DNA from: Sphingomonas sp.
Lineage (GTDB): Bacteria > Pseudomonadota > Alphaproteobacteria > Sphingomonadales > Sphingomonadaceae
DNA: 37,843 nucleotides
NCBI GenBank assembly: GCA_019508115.1
Contig: JAEKMC010000073.1
Span: forward strand, 1-37,843
Direction of reading: 5' to 3'
The first letter of the stretch is position 1, and each line of letters begins with the position of its first letter. The position numbers were made by a program, and so were the translations under genes. The notes beneath the pieces are model-generated. The model was not told the DNA's origin. It worked only from the letters and a program-made list of their open reading frames with translations, and ran no database searches. Positions 16,762 to 27,067 of the stretch are shown here, in pieces.

Positions 16762-17922
16762 TCAGCGAGCTCTGGGCTGCAGGTCGGGCTTCACTTTGTC
16801 GCCGTCATTCAGGAACGCGCCGGCTGCCGCGACCACCCGTTCGGTGCCCGCCAGTCCGCTCAGGACCGTCACGCCGCGATCGTCGACGTCGCCGATCTTG
16901 ATGTTGCGACGGACGACCTTGTCGCCCGCGACGATGATATAGACGAAATTGCCCTTGGCATCACTCTGTACCGCACTTTCGGGAAGGAGCGGCACGTCGC
17001 CCACGCCGCCGCCGACCTCGGCCGCGGCGAAACCGCCGGGACGCAGCGCGGCATTGTAAGGCAGCTCAATCCGGATCGTGCCCTGACGGCTGCTCGGGTC
17101 GATTACCGGCGAAATCTGCCAGACATGGCCCGGAATCCTGAGCGTGGTACCAACCGGTGTGACCATCGCCGTCGATCCGACATGGACCCGCTGGAGGTCG
17201 GATTCGGCGAGCCGCGCCTGCAGCTCCATCTTGCCTTCCGACGCGATCCGGAAGAGCGCGCCCGAGCTCGGGTTTACGATCTGCCCGGCTTCGACGCTGC
17301 GCGTCAGCACCAGGCCAGCGGTCGGCGCACGAATGTCTAGCCGTCCGATCGTCGCCTGCTGCTGTTTGAGTTGCGCTTGTGCGACTGCAACGCGCGCATT
17401 GGCGCCGTCGAGCGCGGCTTGCTTGGCGTCGATATCGGCCTGGGATATGAAGCCGCTCTTCACCAGCGCCTTGGCCCGGATCAGGTTGGATTTGGCGAGC
17501 TCGGCATCGGCGCGCGCTTGCGCGATCGACGCGGCCAGTGCATTCGCCTGCTGCACCTGGACCGACCGATCGACCGTCGCCAGGGCTTGGCCCGCGGCGA
17601 CCCAGGTGCCAGGTTCGACCAGGACGGCGCGCACGACGCCGCCTTCGCCCGCCACGCCGACCGGCATGTCGCGCCGCGCGCCGATATTTCCGACCGCGGG
17701 AATCTCGGTCGTCACCGTGTGGCGGCCGGGGATGATAACGGTAACAGAAGGCGCGGCATCGCCCCCCGCGGCAGGCGCGGCCTTCTTGTGGAGCATCAGG
17801 AACAGCAGGCCGATCACGACGACGGCGATGATCCCGCCGATGATCAGCATCCGCGTTCTGCGGCTCCGCCGTTCATCTTCGTCCAGATAATCCGCCGGAT
17901 CGATACCCGCTTCCATATTCAT
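16762..17922 (-). CDS. RND efflux periplasmic adaptor (membrane fusion protein)
   Basis: The start is placed at ATG 17922 (MNMEAGIDPADYLDEDE), giving 386 residues. The track start at 17988 is a TTG preceded by AGGTGA and remains an alternative. An acidic cytoplasmic N-terminus leads to one membrane anchor (LIIGGIIAVVVIGLLFLM). The lipoyl-like half-motif VVRAVLVEPGTWVAAGQ, an alpha-hairpin coiled coil (QANALAASIAQARADAELAKSN...), the second lipoyl half RLDIRAPTAGLVL and the beta-barrel/MP domains follow. The protein would bridge the inner-membrane pump to an outer-membrane channel. It is co-directional with the RND gene (11-nt gap) and lies downstream of prmA, so the operon is probably adaptor-pump-DUF445. 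Confidence 0.9.
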   Translation of the reverse strand: MNMEAGIDPADYLDEDERRSRRTRMLIIGGIIAVVVIGLLFLMLHKKAAPAAGGDAAPSVTVIIPGRHTVTTEIPAVGNIGARRDMPVGVAGEGGVVRAVLVEPGTWVAAGQALATVDRSVQVQQANALAASIAQARADAELAKSNLIRAKALVKSGFISQADIDAKQAALDGANARVAVAQAQLKQQQATIGRLDIRAPTAGLVLTRSVEAGQIVNPSSGALFRIASEGKMELQARLAESDLQRVHVGSTAMVTPVGTTLRIPGHVWQISPVIDPSSRQGTIRIELPYNAALRPGGFAAAEVGGGVGDVPLLPESAVQSDAKGNFVYIIVAGDKVVRRNIKIGDVDDRGVTVLSGLAGTERVVAAAGAFLNDGDKVKPDLQPRAR

Positions 17923-18014
17923 CTCGCCGTCCCATCCTCGCGTCTCGACGCGAATTCCCCTCGCATCGTCGCCCGACTGTATTATCAATATATATCACCT
18001 GGCTCAAGCGTTGT

Positions 18015-18935
18015 TTATCGCGCCTGAACCAGCGTCAGGATCGACCAGTCCCCGCTGTCGATGCGGGCGGACGATCTCATTCCGTTCGATGCATATGCCG
18101 CTAGCACATCATCGGCCTGGCTTGCCAGAAGGCCGGCGAGGACGATGGTTCCATTTTGGTGGAGTGTTGCAACCAGGTCCGATGCGAGCGCAATCAATGG
18201 CCCGGCCAGGATATTGGCGACGATCAGATCAAAGGGCGCCGCCGCCTGGATATGCGGGTCGTCCATGCCGTCTGCGGCGACCAGGCTGATCGCATCGGCG
18301 GGGATGGCATTGATCGCCATATTCTCGGCGGTGACCTCGATCGCGATCGGATCGATGTCGGAAGCCAGGATCGCGGCCTCGGGCCAGAGCGTGCGCGCAC
18401 CGAAGGCGAGCAGGCCGGTCCCGGTGCCGATATCCGCGATCCGGCGAAAATCCTTGCCCTCGCGCGCCAGCCGGTCGAGCGCGGTCAGGCAGCCCGCCGT
18501 GGTCTCGTGATGGCCGGTGCCGAACGCGCGGCTCGCTTCGATCCGGAAGGCGGTCGCCCCGGCCGGGATCCGGTCGGCATGCGCGGCGGTATGGACGAAG
18601 AAGCGCCCCGCGCGGATCGGTTCGAGGAACCCCTGGCTTATCGTGACCCAGTCCTCGTCCTCGATTCTCTCGATCTTGGGCAGGGCGTCGCCCACGCTTG
18701 GCACGAGCGCGCGGATGCGCTCGATCAGCGCCGCATCTGGTTCCGCGCCCAGATAGACGTCGAGTTGCCATTCCTCGGGCCGGCTGAGGTCGGGCTCGCT
18801 CGTCATTAGGGTCGGCGGCGGATCGATTCCCAGATCGGGTTCGATCGTGGCGAGGGCCTCACCTTCGGCGCGCGTGCAGGGGAAGAAGGTGACCTTCCAG
18901 CTTTCCGCCGCCTGTGTCTCCCATTCAGCGGACAT
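18015..18935 (-). CDS. prmA: Ribosomal protein L11 methyltransferase PrmA
   Basis: This 306-residue protein starts at ATG 18935 (MSAEWETQ) inside the end of the upstream SDR gene (11-nt overlap) and behind GGAG; the track's start at 18965 is too early. The N-terminal ~100 residues are the L11-binding domain. The SAM-dependent methyltransferase domain has SRAFGTGHHETT, the motif I loop DIGTGTGLLAFG, SDIDPIAIEV and the post-motif VANILAGPL (NILA). The enzyme trimethylates amino groups of ribosomal protein L11 in the cytoplasm. Family assignment is firm, since FGTGxHxTT plus NILA is diagnostic. Overlap with the SDR implies coupled translation. Confidence 0.94.
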   Translation of the reverse strand: MSAEWETQAAESWKVTFFPCTRAEGEALATIEPDLGIDPPPTLMTSEPDLSRPEEWQLDVYLGAEPDAALIERIRALVPSVGDALPKIERIEDEDWVTISQGFLEPIRAGRFFVHTAAHADRIPAGATAFRIEASRAFGTGHHETTAGCLTALDRLAREGKDFRRIADIGTGTGLLAFGARTLWPEAAILASDIDPIAIEVTAENMAINAIPADAISLVAADGMDDPHIQAAAPFDLIVANILAGPLIALASDLVATLHQNGTIVLAGLLASQADDVLAAYASNGMRSSARIDSGDWSILTLVQAR

Positions 18936-19632
18936 AGGAGGCTCCGTTGATGTCGAGCACCGCACCGGTCATTGATGGCGGCGCCTCGAGGGCGAGGAAG
19001 CGCACCGTCGCCGCCACCTCGGCCGGCTCCGCGACGCGTCCCAAAGGTATGTCGGCGAGCAAAGCGTCGCCGCCCCGGCTCGCAAGATAATCCTCCGCCA
19101 TGCCGGTCATCGTGAAGCCGGGGCAGACCGCAAAGGCGAGGATATTGTCACGAGCGTACCCGCGCGCGATGCTTTTCGACATCGCGACCATGCCCGCCTT
19201 CGACGCGGCATAATGCCAGTGCTCGGGGCTGTCGCCGCGATGGGCAGCGCGGCTCGCTATATTGATGATCCGCCCGCCGCCGGCCTCGCGGAAGTGGAGC
19301 ACGGCGAGCCGGCTCAATTCGGCTGACGCGGTCAGGTTGATCCGCATCGTCCGTTCCCAATCGGCAAGCCAGGCGTCGTCGCTCTGGTCGATCGGCGCCG
19401 CTTCGAAGATGCCCGCATTGTTGATGAGCACGTCGATCCGCCCGTCGAGCCGGCCCATCGCCTCCCACCACAAGGCGCGGGTCGCCTCGGGATCGGAGAG
19501 ATCGGCCGCAAGGGCTTTGTCGCCGCCGAAAGTCGAATGACCGACAAAGCGCACGTCATCGGTGGCGAAAGAGGCGGCGATCGACGCGCCAATGCCTCGG
19601 CTGGTGCCGGTAGCAAGGATATGGATAGTCAT
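18925..19632 (-). CDS. Short-chain dehydrogenase/reductase, 3-oxoacyl-ACP-reductase-like
   Basis: This 235-residue SDR has the cofactor loop TGTSRGIG (~8-15), INNAGIFEA, the catalytic Ser in INIASRAAHRG, the YAASKAG Tyr/Lys pair and PGFTMTGMA. The C-terminus, LDINGASYVR, resembles FabG-type reductases. The ATG at 19632 cannot be moved far because the Rossmann motif starts at residue 8. No Shine-Dalgarno sequence is present; a perfect 13-bp GC-rich hairpin sits 1 nt upstream of the ATG. It is coupled to prmA by an 11-nt overlap. The substrate is unknown. Confidence 0.87.
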   Translation of the reverse strand: MTIHILATGTSRGIGASIAASFATDDVRFVGHSTFGGDKALAADLSDPEATRALWWEAMGRLDGRIDVLINNAGIFEAAPIDQSDDAWLADWERTMRINLTASAELSRLAVLHFREAGGGRIINIASRAAHRGDSPEHWHYAASKAGMVAMSKSIARGYARDNILAFAVCPGFTMTGMAEDYLASRGGDALLADIPLGRVAEPAEVAATVRFLALEAPPSMTGAVLDINGASYVR

Positions 19633-19633
19633 G

Positions 19634-19663
19634 CCGCGCGGCTTAGCCGTCTAAGCCGCGCGG
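19634..19663. terminator. Perfect 13-bp hairpin between the chemoreceptor gene and the SDR start
   Basis: CCGCGCGGCTTAG-CCGT-CTAAGCCGCGCGG has 13 perfectly paired bases and a 4-nt loop. On the minus strand it lies 45 nt after the chemoreceptor stop and ends 1 nt before the SDR ATG. It has no T-tract on either strand. It may terminate the chemoreceptor mRNA, block ribosome access to the SDR start, or both. Confidence 0.65.
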
Positions 19664-19708
19664 ACAAATCTATCAGTTCGATTCCGGTGTTTTTTGAATC
19701 TGGCCCGG

Positions 19709-21088
19709 TCAGGCGGCGAAGCGCTCGACGAAGGCGCCAGTCGTGGCGTCGAGGCGGGCGAGCTGCGCGTCGACCGCGCGGAAGCCGTTCTCCAGCTCGT
19801 CGATGTCGCGTGCCACCTGTTCGGTGTCGGTGCGGATCGCGGCAATGGTGGAGGACATGGCGTCGGCGGCGAGCGCGGTTTCGTCGACCGCGGCGGTGAT
19901 CATCGTCACGGTCTGCGCCTGCGTCTCCATCGCGCGGCGGATGCGCTCGGCCGACGACTGGACGTCGCCGATCGTGGTGCGGATCGTGCCGTTGGCTTCC
20001 ACCGTCTGGCGGGCGGCGCCCTGAATCGCGCCGATCTTGGTCGCGATGTCGTCGGTGGCGCGCGCCGTCTGGCTGGCGAGGCTCTTCACTTCCTGCGCGA
20101 CCACCGCGAAGCCGCGGCCGGCGTCGCCCGCACGGGCGGCCTCGATCGTGGCGTTGAGCGCGAGCAGGTTGGTTTGGCCCGCAATGTCGCGGATCAGGCC
20201 GAGGATCGATTCGATCGCCTGGGCATGTTCGGACAGCGCGCGGCTGACCGCGACCGCCTTATCCGATTGTTCGCTGGCGCGGGTGGCGACGCCCGCAGCG
20301 ACCTCCACTTCGCCGCGCGCCTCCTCGATCGCACGGATCAGGCCGGCGGCGGTCTGCGCGGCTTCGCGCATGGCGACCGCGGATTGCTCCGAGGCGGCGG
20401 CGACTTCGGATGCCTTGCCGAGCATACCGCGGGCCGAGCCGGCGGTCGATGCGGTACGATCCTGCAGCGCCCCCGCGCTGGTGACCGCGCCTTGAAGGAT
20501 CTCGAGCACCGCCTGCTGGAAGCGGCCGCCTTCCTCATTCTGCCCGGCGATCACGCGATGCTGCTGCAGCACTGCCAGCTGCGCGAGCGAAATCTCGGTT
20601 TCGATGAAGTTCAGGCGATAGACCGTATCGATGATGCGCGCGCGCTCGTCCGAATCGGGGAAAGCTTCGCGTAGCGCCTTGATCACCGCTTTGGTGAGGT
20701 CGGTGGTTCCGTCGATGATCAGCGGCGCCGGCGCTCCGGTCGTGAAGACTTCGCGGCCGATCAGGCTGAGCAGCTTGATCCAATTGGCATCGATCGGCCG
20801 CGTATATTTGGCGCGGACGTGGTTGGTCATGCGCGCCGCGATCACGTCGGACGGGACACTCATCGCTGCAATGGCATTACCGCACGGCGTGCCGCTCGTC
20901 GGCAAAATGGCCCAGAAGTCGAGCGTTGCGCGAAGGATGATCTCGCCCGCTTTCTCCCAGGCGAAAGCCAGATCGCGCTGGAATGCGCCGTCCCGGTTAT
21001 ACACCGTCAGCCGCTGTGAAACGTCCTCTGCGGGCATCGGCACGCAGGCCGCCGCGGGGAGTTCGATCAGGTAATAATCGTCTGACAT
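19709..21088 (-). CDS. Soluble methyl-accepting chemotaxis protein with N-terminal sensor (possibly globin-like)
   Basis: This 459-residue protein has no membrane helices, so the receptor is cytoplasmic. Residues ~185-459 are the coiled-coil signalling domain with the canonical hairpin tip [29 protein letters not shown], which contacts CheA/CheW. The N-terminal ~170 residues are all-helical. The run [23 protein letters not shown] resembles the F/G-helix region of globin-coupled sensors, but the next residues are REVF where the heme-binding proximal His would normally fall. It may therefore be a heme-less sensor; this is inference from pattern only. The ribosome site GGAGAG lies about 10 nt before the ATG. 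The gene is divergent from sdhC. Confidence 0.85.
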   Translation of the reverse strand: MSDDYYLIELPAAACVPMPAEDVSQRLTVYNRDGAFQRDLAFAWEKAGEIILRATLDFWAILPTSGTPCGNAIAAMSVPSDVIAARMTNHVRAKYTRPIDANWIKLLSLIGREVFTTGAPAPLIIDGTTDLTKAVIKALREAFPDSDERARIIDTVYRLNFIETEISLAQLAVLQQHRVIAGQNEEGGRFQQAVLEILQGAVTSAGALQDRTASTAGSARGMLGKASEVAAASEQSAVAMREAAQTAAGLIRAIEEARGEVEVAAGVATRASEQSDKAVAVSRALSEHAQAIESILGLIRDIAGQTNLLALNATIEAARAGDAGRGFAVVAQEVKSLASQTARATDDIATKIGAIQGAARQTVEANGTIRTTIGDVQSSAERIRRAMETQAQTVTMITAAVDETALAADAMSSTIAAIRTDTEQVARDIDELENGFRAVDAQLARLDATTGAFVERFAA

Positions 21089-21259
21089 GACGGCTTCACT
21101 CTCCGGTTTCGCCTCTTACGTTCCCGTGCATAGGGGCAGAAGGTAAACAGTCGGTTAGTCTTGTTTGGAGGTTTGCAAGCTTCTCGGCAGCCGAACGTTG
21201 CAACGCGGCATGATTGGGCTAAAGGGCTGCCATCAACTCTTCTTGGGACCTAGCCAAGC

Positions 21260-21679
21260 ATGGCGCGCAATGCCCAGCGGCCGCTCTCGCCGCATCTTAC
21301 GATCTGGAAATGGGGCCCGCACATGCTGGTCTCGATCCTCCACCGGGCGACCGGCAGCGCGCTCGCGGTCGGTGGCGGCGTGCTGCTCGTCTGGTGGCTG
21401 ATAGCGCTCGCAGGAGGGGAGGCGAGCTACGCCAGGTTCGTCGATCTGATGACGTCGAATGCGACCGGTCGTCTCAACTGGCTGCCGGCTTTGGTCCTGG
21501 TCGGCCTGACCTGGTCCTTCCTGCAGCATCTCTGCTCGGGCGTGCGCCACCTGCTGCTCGATACGGGCGCCGGTTATGAGCTCAAGATCAACAAGGCCGG
21601 TGCGCTCGCGACGCTCGTCATCTCGATCCTGCTGACGCTCCTGATCTGGGGCCTGATCTTCTACCGCGGAGCGCTCTGA
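21260..21679 (+). CDS. sdhC: Succinate dehydrogenase cytochrome b556 subunit SdhC
   Basis: This 139-residue protein starts RPLSPHLTIWKWGP and continues with SILHRATGSAL, the SdhC signature (HRxTG, quinone-site region). Three transmembrane helices are visible (ALAVGGGVLLVWWLIAL, LPALVLVGLTWSFLQHL, LATLVISILLTLLIWGLIF). The QHLCSGVRHLLLD stretch carries the heme b axial His. It anchors the dehydrogenase to the inner membrane and passes electrons to ubiquinone. The stop overlaps the sdhD start by 1 nt (TGATG). The first ~170 nt upstream hold the operon leader; I found no clear -10/-35. Confidence 0.95.
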   Translation: MARNAQRPLSPHLTIWKWGPHMLVSILHRATGSALAVGGGVLLVWWLIALAGGEASYARFVDLMTSNATGRLNWLPALVLVGLTWSFLQHLCSGVRHLLLDTGAGYELKINKAGALATLVISILLTLLIWGLIFYRGAL

Positions 21680-22065
21680 TGGGTAACGGTACCAGCATCG
21701 GCCGCGTCCGCGGTCTCGGATCCGCTCATGAAGGCGCCAAACATTGGTGGCACCAGCGCCTGACCGCGGGCAGCAATCTGTTGCTCATCACCTGGCTGGT
21801 GGTGTCGCTGCTCCGCCTGCCGCTCTGGAATTATCATGCCCTCGTCCTGTGGCTGTCCTCGCCTTGGGCGAGCGTGCCGCTGATCCTCGCCATAATCTCG
21901 GTCTTCTATCACCTCCGCCTGGGCCTGCAGGTCGTGATCGAGGATTATCAGCATGACTTCACGCGCGTGATCGCGATCGTGCTGCTCAATTTCTATGCGA
22001 TCGGCGGCGCCGCGCTGGCGATCTACGCGATCTGCAAGGTCGCTTTCCAGGGAGCCGTCGCCTGA
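21679..22065 (+). CDS. sdhD: Succinate dehydrogenase hydrophobic anchor subunit SdhD
   Basis: This 128-residue protein begins with [19 protein letters not shown], the conserved SdhD N-terminus (H..WW.QR). Three membrane helices follow, and [14 protein letters not shown] contains the second heme-ligand His and the quinone-site Asp-Tyr. With SdhC it forms the membrane part of complex II. It overlaps sdhC and sdhA by one base at each end, so the operon is tightly coupled. Confidence 0.95.
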   Translation: MGNGTSIGRVRGLGSAHEGAKHWWHQRLTAGSNLLLITWLVVSLLRLPLWNYHALVLWLSSPWASVPLILAIISVFYHLRLGLQVVIEDYQHDFTRVIAIVLLNFYAIGGAALAIYAICKVAFQGAVA

Positions 22066-23864
22066 TGTCGTCCAATAATCCTGGCGCCTATCAGATCATC
22101 GACCATGTCTATGATGCGGTGGTCGTCGGCGCCGGCGGTTCCGGCCTGCGCGCGACGATGGGCGTCGCCGAGAAGGGGTTGAAGACCGCCTGCATCACCA
22201 AGGTCTTCCCGACCCGCAGCCACACCGTCGCTGCGCAAGGCGGTATCGCCGCCAGCCTCGGCAACAACACGCCCGATCACTGGACGTGGCACATGTACGA
22301 TACGGTCAAGGGCTCCGACTGGCTCGGCGACCAAGACGCGATCGAATATATGGTGCGCGAGGCGCCGGCGGCGGTGATCGAGCTTGAACATGCGGGTGTG
22401 CCGTTCAGCCGCAACGAGAACGGCACCATCTACCAGCGCCCGTTCGGCGGCCATATGCAGAATATGGGCGCGGGTCCCCCCGTGCAGCGCACCTGCGCCG
22501 CTGCCGACCGCACCGGCCACGCCATGCTCCACGCGCTCTACCAGCAGAGCCTGAAATATGACGCGGACTTTTACGTCGAATATTTCGCGCTCGACCTCAT
22601 CATGGAGAATGGTGAGTGCAAGGGCGTGATCGCGATGTGCATGGAGGATGGCACGATCCATCGCTTCCGCAGCCACGCGACCGTGCTTGCGACCGGTGGC
22701 TATGGCCGCTGCTATTTCTCGGCGACCTCCGCCCACACCTGCACGGGTGACGGCGGCGGTATGGTGTTGCGCGCGGGCCTGCCGCTGCAGGATATGGAGT
22801 TCGTCCAATTCCACCCGACCGGCATCTATGGCGCGGGCGTGCTGATCACCGAAGGCGCGCGCGGCGAGGGCGGCTACCTCACCAATAGTGAGGGCGAGCG
22901 CTTCATGGAGCGGTACGCGCCGTCCGCGAAGGACCTCGCCAGCCGCGACGTGGTGTCACGCTCGATGGCGATGGAGATCCGCGAAGGGCGCGGCGTGGGC
23001 GAGAATAAGGACCATATCTGGCTTCATCTCGACCATATCGATCCGAAGGTGCTGGCGGAGCGCCTGCCCGGCATCACCGAGACCGGCAAGATCTTCGCCA
23101 ATGTCGATCTGACCCGCCAACCGCTGCCGGTCGTGCCGACCGTGCATTATAATATGGGCGGCATCCCGACCAATTATATGGGTGAGGTTGTCACGCTGAA
23201 GGACGGCAATCCGGATACGGTCGTGCCCGGCCTGTTCGCGGTGGGCGAGGCGGCCTGCGTGTCGGTCCACGGCGCCAACCGCCTCGGATCCAACAGCCTG
23301 ATCGACCTTGTCGTGTTCGGCCGCGCCACCGGCCATCGCATTCCGGAGCTTGTCCAGCCGCTTTCAAAGCATGGCGCGGTGGTCAAGGAAGCCGATGACA
23401 AGGCGATCGCGCGGCTCGACCATTATCGCAATGCGTCGGGCGGCTCGCCGACCGCGGAGATCCGCCTCGACATGCAGCGCACGATGCAGGCCGATTGTGC
23501 GGTGTTCCGCGACACCAGGTCTTTGCGCGATGGCGTCGAGAAGATCGACAAGGTCAATGCCCGCCTGCAGGATATCGGCATCGCCGACCGCTCGCTGATC
23601 TGGAACACCGACCTGGTCGAAACGCTCGAGCTCGACAATATGCTGCCGCAGGCGGTGGTGACGATGCATGCGGCCGCCAATCGCAAGGAGAGCCGCGGCG
23701 CGCACATGCACGAGGACTTCCCCGATCGGAACGACGCCGAGTGGATGAAGCACACGCTCGTCTGGTTCAATGATGGCGCGGTCACGATCGATTACCGGCC
23801 GGTGCACGATTACACGCTCACCGACGATGTCGATTATATCAAGCCCAAGGCGCGGGTTTACTGA
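22065..23864 (+). CDS. sdhA: Succinate dehydrogenase flavoprotein subunit SdhA
   Basis: At 599 residues this is normal length. The dinucleotide fold [12 protein letters not shown] is followed by [17 protein letters not shown] with the His that carries covalent [18 protein letters not shown] and [10 protein letters not shown] are substrate-site motifs, and the catalytic Arg region [13 protein letters not shown] is present. [20 protein letters not shown] and the C-terminal RKESRGAH motif complete the family pattern. It oxidises succinate to fumarate in the TCA cycle, on the cytoplasmic side of the inner membrane, and passes electrons to SdhB. Confidence 0.97.
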   Translation: MSSNNPGAYQIIDHVYDAVVVGAGGSGLRATMGVAEKGLKTACITKVFPTRSHTVAAQGGIAASLGNNTPDHWTWHMYDTVKGSDWLGDQDAIEYMVREAPAAVIELEHAGVPFSRNENGTIYQRPFGGHMQNMGAGPPVQRTCAAADRTGHAMLHALYQQSLKYDADFYVEYFALDLIMENGECKGVIAMCMEDGTIHRFRSHATVLATGGYGRCYFSATSAHTCTGDGGGMVLRAGLPLQDMEFVQFHPTGIYGAGVLITEGARGEGGYLTNSEGERFMERYAPSAKDLASRDVVSRSMAMEIREGRGVGENKDHIWLHLDHIDPKVLAERLPGITETGKIFANVDLTRQPLPVVPTVHYNMGGIPTNYMGEVVTLKDGNPDTVVPGLFAVGEAACVSVHGANRLGSNSLIDLVVFGRATGHRIPELVQPLSKHGAVVKEADDKAIARLDHYRNASGGSPTAEIRLDMQRTMQADCAVFRDTRSLRDGVEKIDKVNARLQDIGIADRSLIWNTDLVETLELDNMLPQAVVTMHAAANRKESRGAHMHEDFPDRNDAEWMKHTLVWFNDGAVTIDYRPVHDYTLTDDVDYIKPKARVY

Positions 23865-23873
23865 GGACGGATG

Positions 23874-24659
23874 ATGGCTGAGTTCGCGTTGCCCAAGAAT
23901 TCGAAGATCAGCGGCCGCACCCGCAAACATAAGGCGCCTGCGGACGCCAAGCGCGTCCGCAGCTTCAAAATCTATCGCTACGATCCGGAAACGGGCGAGA
24001 ATCCGCGCTACGACACGTACGAGCTCGATCTTGATCAGACCGGCCCGATGGTTCTCGACGCCCTGCTCAAGATCAAGAACGAGGTCGATTCGACCCTGAC
24101 CTTCCGCCGCTCGTGCCGCGAGGGGATTTGCGGATCCTGTTCGATGAACATCGATGGCAAGAACGGGCTCGCCTGCACCACCGCGATCGAGGACATCAAG
24201 GGCGAGGTGCGGATCACGCCGCTGCCGCACATGGACGTGATCAAGGATCTCGTTCCCGATTTCACCCATTTTTACGCGCAATATGCCTCGATCAAGCCGT
24301 GGCTGCAGACGGTCACGCCCGAGCCCGCCGCGAAGGAGCGGCTCCAGTCGCCGGAGGAGCGCTCCAAGCTCGACGGCCTCTATGAGTGCATCCTGTGCGC
24401 CTGCTGCTCGACCTCGTGCCCCAGTTATTGGTGGAACAGCGACAAGTTCCTCGGGCCGGCGATCCTGCTCCAGGCCTATCGCTGGCTGGCCGACAGCCGC
24501 GACGAGATGACCGGCGAGCGGCTCGATGAGTTGGAGGATCCCTTCCGCCTCTATCGCTGCCACACGATCATGAATTGCGCCAATGTCTGCCCCAAGGGGC
24601 TAAGCCCCGCGCGCGCCATCGCCGAGATCAAGAAAATGGAAGTGGAGCGGCAGCTCTGA
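23874..24659 (+). CDS. sdhB: Succinate dehydrogenase iron-sulfur subunit SdhB
   Basis: This 261-residue protein starts at the second of two tandem ATGs ([12 protein letters not shown]), because GAGGACGG is better spaced from it than from 23871. The N-terminal ferredoxin domain has [20 protein letters not shown] for the 2Fe-2S cluster. The C-terminal domain has [16 protein letters not shown] (4Fe-4S) and [14 protein letters not shown] (3Fe-4S plus remaining ligands). All cluster cysteines are present. It carries electrons from SdhA to the SdhCD quinone site. A REPIN-type inverted repeat follows immediately. Confidence 0.97.
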   Translation: MAEFALPKNSKISGRTRKHKAPADAKRVRSFKIYRYDPETGENPRYDTYELDLDQTGPMVLDALLKIKNEVDSTLTFRRSCREGICGSCSMNIDGKNGLACTTAIEDIKGEVRITPLPHMDVIKDLVPDFTHFYAQYASIKPWLQTVTPEPAAKERLQSPEERSKLDGLYECILCACCSTSCPSYWWNSDKFLGPAILLQAYRWLADSRDEMTGERLDELEDPFRLYRCHTIMNCANVCPKGLSPARAIAEIKKMEVERQL

Positions 24660-24665
24660 TGACCG

Positions 24666-24730
24666 TTCCCCGGCGAAAGCCGGGGTCCAGGTTAGCGAGC
24701 CGGTCTGGACCCCGGCTTTCGCCGGGGAAC
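24666..24730. repeat. REPIN-like paired palindrome, copy 1 (between sdhB and zapE)
   Basis: Left arm TTCCCCGGCGAAAGCCGGGG-TCCAG (24666-24690), a 14-nt spacer, and the inverted right arm CTGGA-CCCCGGCTTTCGCCGGGGAA form a perfect 25-bp inverted repeat. Each arm is itself a hairpin, CCCCGGC-GAAA-GCCGGGG, with a GNRA tetraloop when transcribed on the plus strand. It lies 6 nt after the sdhB stop and ends 11 nt before zapE, so it may act as an mRNA 3' protector or attenuator. Confidence 0.92.
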
Positions 24731-24741
24731 AAAGCTTAATC

Positions 24742-25860
24742 ATGACCACCGTTCTCGCGCGCTATGAACGCCTCGTCGCTGCCGGGGAGTTGAGGCCCGA
24801 TTCCGATCAGCGCCGGGTGGCCGAGCGTCTCGACCGGCTCGCGCACGAACTCGAGGACCAGCCCACCAAGGGCAGCGTTCTGTGGTGCATGCTCGGCCGC
24901 AAGCCCGATCCCGTGAAAGGCGTCTACCTGTGGGGCGGGGTGGGGCGCGGCAAGTCGATGCTGATGGACCTGCTCTACGAGCACGCGCACGTGCGGCCCA
25001 AGCGGCGCGTCCATTTCCATGAATTCATGCTCGAAGTGCATGCGCGCATTCGCGAGGAGCGAAAGAAGGAGGAGGGCGATCCGATCCCTCCAGTTGCCGC
25101 CGCGATCGCCGCCGAGGCGCGCTTGCTCGCTTTTGACGAGATGGTGATCAACAACACCGCCGATGCGGCGATCATGAGCCGGCTGTTCACCGCGATCCTC
25201 GATCATGGCACCACCATCGTCACGACATCCAACCGCCCGCCCAAGGATCTCTACAAGGAAGGGCTCAACCGCGATCTGTTCCTGCCCTTCATAGCGCTGA
25301 TCGAACGGCAGCTCGACGTGATGAGCTTGAACGGGCCGAGCGATTATCGGCTCGACCGACTCGCGGGCATGCCGACCTGGTATTCGCCGCTTGGCGATGC
25401 CGCGACCGAAGCCTTGTCCGCCGCCTTCTTCCGCCTCACCGACTATCCCGTCGAGGATCGCCTCCACGTGCCGTCATGCGAGCTCAAGATTCCGGGCGGC
25501 CGCAGTCTGCACGTGCCCAAGGCGCTCAAGGGCGTGGCGGTCTTTTCGTTCAAGCGGCTGTGCGATGAGCCGCGCGGCGCTTCCGATTATCTCGCGATCG
25601 CACGGGCCTTCCATACCGTGATCATCGTCGGCATTCCGGTGATGGGGCCCGACAAGCGCGACCAGGCGGCGCGCTTCAAGGTGCTGATCGACGCGCTCTA
25701 CGAACATAAGGTCAAGTTGCTCGCCGCCGCGGCTGCCGAGCCGCAGACTCTATACCCCGCGGGCGACGGGGCATTCGAATTCGAGCGAACCGTTTCGCGG
25801 CTGATCGAAATGCAATCGGCCGATTATCTGGCGGAAGGCCATGGTCTCGCCGCCGATTGA
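24742..25860 (+). CDS. zapE: Cell division / AFG1-family ATPase ZapE
   Basis: This 372-residue protein has a P-loop, GVYLWGGVGRGKSMLMDLLYE (Walker A near residue 60), followed by RVHFHEFMLEVHARI, a hallmark of the AFG1/ZapE family. Walker B is LLAFDEMVINNTADAAIM, then TTSNRPPKDLYKEGLNRDLFLPFI. The C-terminal part reads FKRLCDEPRGASDYLAIARAFHTVIIVGIP, also typical. E. coli ZapE interacts with the FtsZ ring, and the mitochondrial homologue AFG1/LACE1 helps respiratory-complex quality control. Its position between sdhB and mdh would fit either role. Confidence 0.92.
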   Translation: MTTVLARYERLVAAGELRPDSDQRRVAERLDRLAHELEDQPTKGSVLWCMLGRKPDPVKGVYLWGGVGRGKSMLMDLLYEHAHVRPKRRVHFHEFMLEVHARIREERKKEEGDPIPPVAAAIAAEARLLAFDEMVINNTADAAIMSRLFTAILDHGTTIVTTSNRPPKDLYKEGLNRDLFLPFIALIERQLDVMSLNGPSDYRLDRLAGMPTWYSPLGDAATEALSAAFFRLTDYPVEDRLHVPSCELKIPGGRSLHVPKALKGVAVFSFKRLCDEPRGASDYLAIARAFHTVIIVGIPVMGPDKRDQAARFKVLIDALYEHKVKLLAAAAAEPQTLYPAGDGAFEFERTVSRLIEMQSADYLAEGHGLAAD

Positions 25861-25872
25861 GCGACGATGTGA

Positions 25873-26991
<1,119 letters not shown>

Positions 26992-26998
26992 TTTTCTG

Positions 26999-27057
26999 TT
27001 CCCCGGCGAAAGCCGGGGCCCAGTTGGACGGTTGATCTGGGCCTCGTTTTTGGGGCC
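26999..27057. repeat. REPIN-like repeat, copy 2 left part: intact left arm plus decayed right arm
   Basis: TTCCCCGGCGAAAGCCGGGGCCCAG (26999-27023) is an intact left arm. After a 13-nt spacer, CTGGGCCTCGTTTTTGGGG (from 27037) starts as its proper partner (CTGGGCC matches the GGCCCAG of the left arm) but then decays. The unit begins 7 nt after mdh and ends about 10 nt before the GIY-YIG ATG, so the decayed arm forms the 5' leader of that gene. Confidence 0.82.
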
Positions 27058-27067
27058 AGAGGAAGGA

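Noticed and set aside
21165-21401. Small plus-strand ORF MEVCKLLGSR... upstream of sdhC
   Set aside because: Overlaps the sdhC start out of frame, and the downstream part is a shadow of sdhC.
24726-24772. Second possible EcfG promoter (GGAAC in the REPIN arm followed by CGTT)
   Set aside because: The spacer is 19 nt and CGTT lies inside zapE, so spacing and position do not fit.
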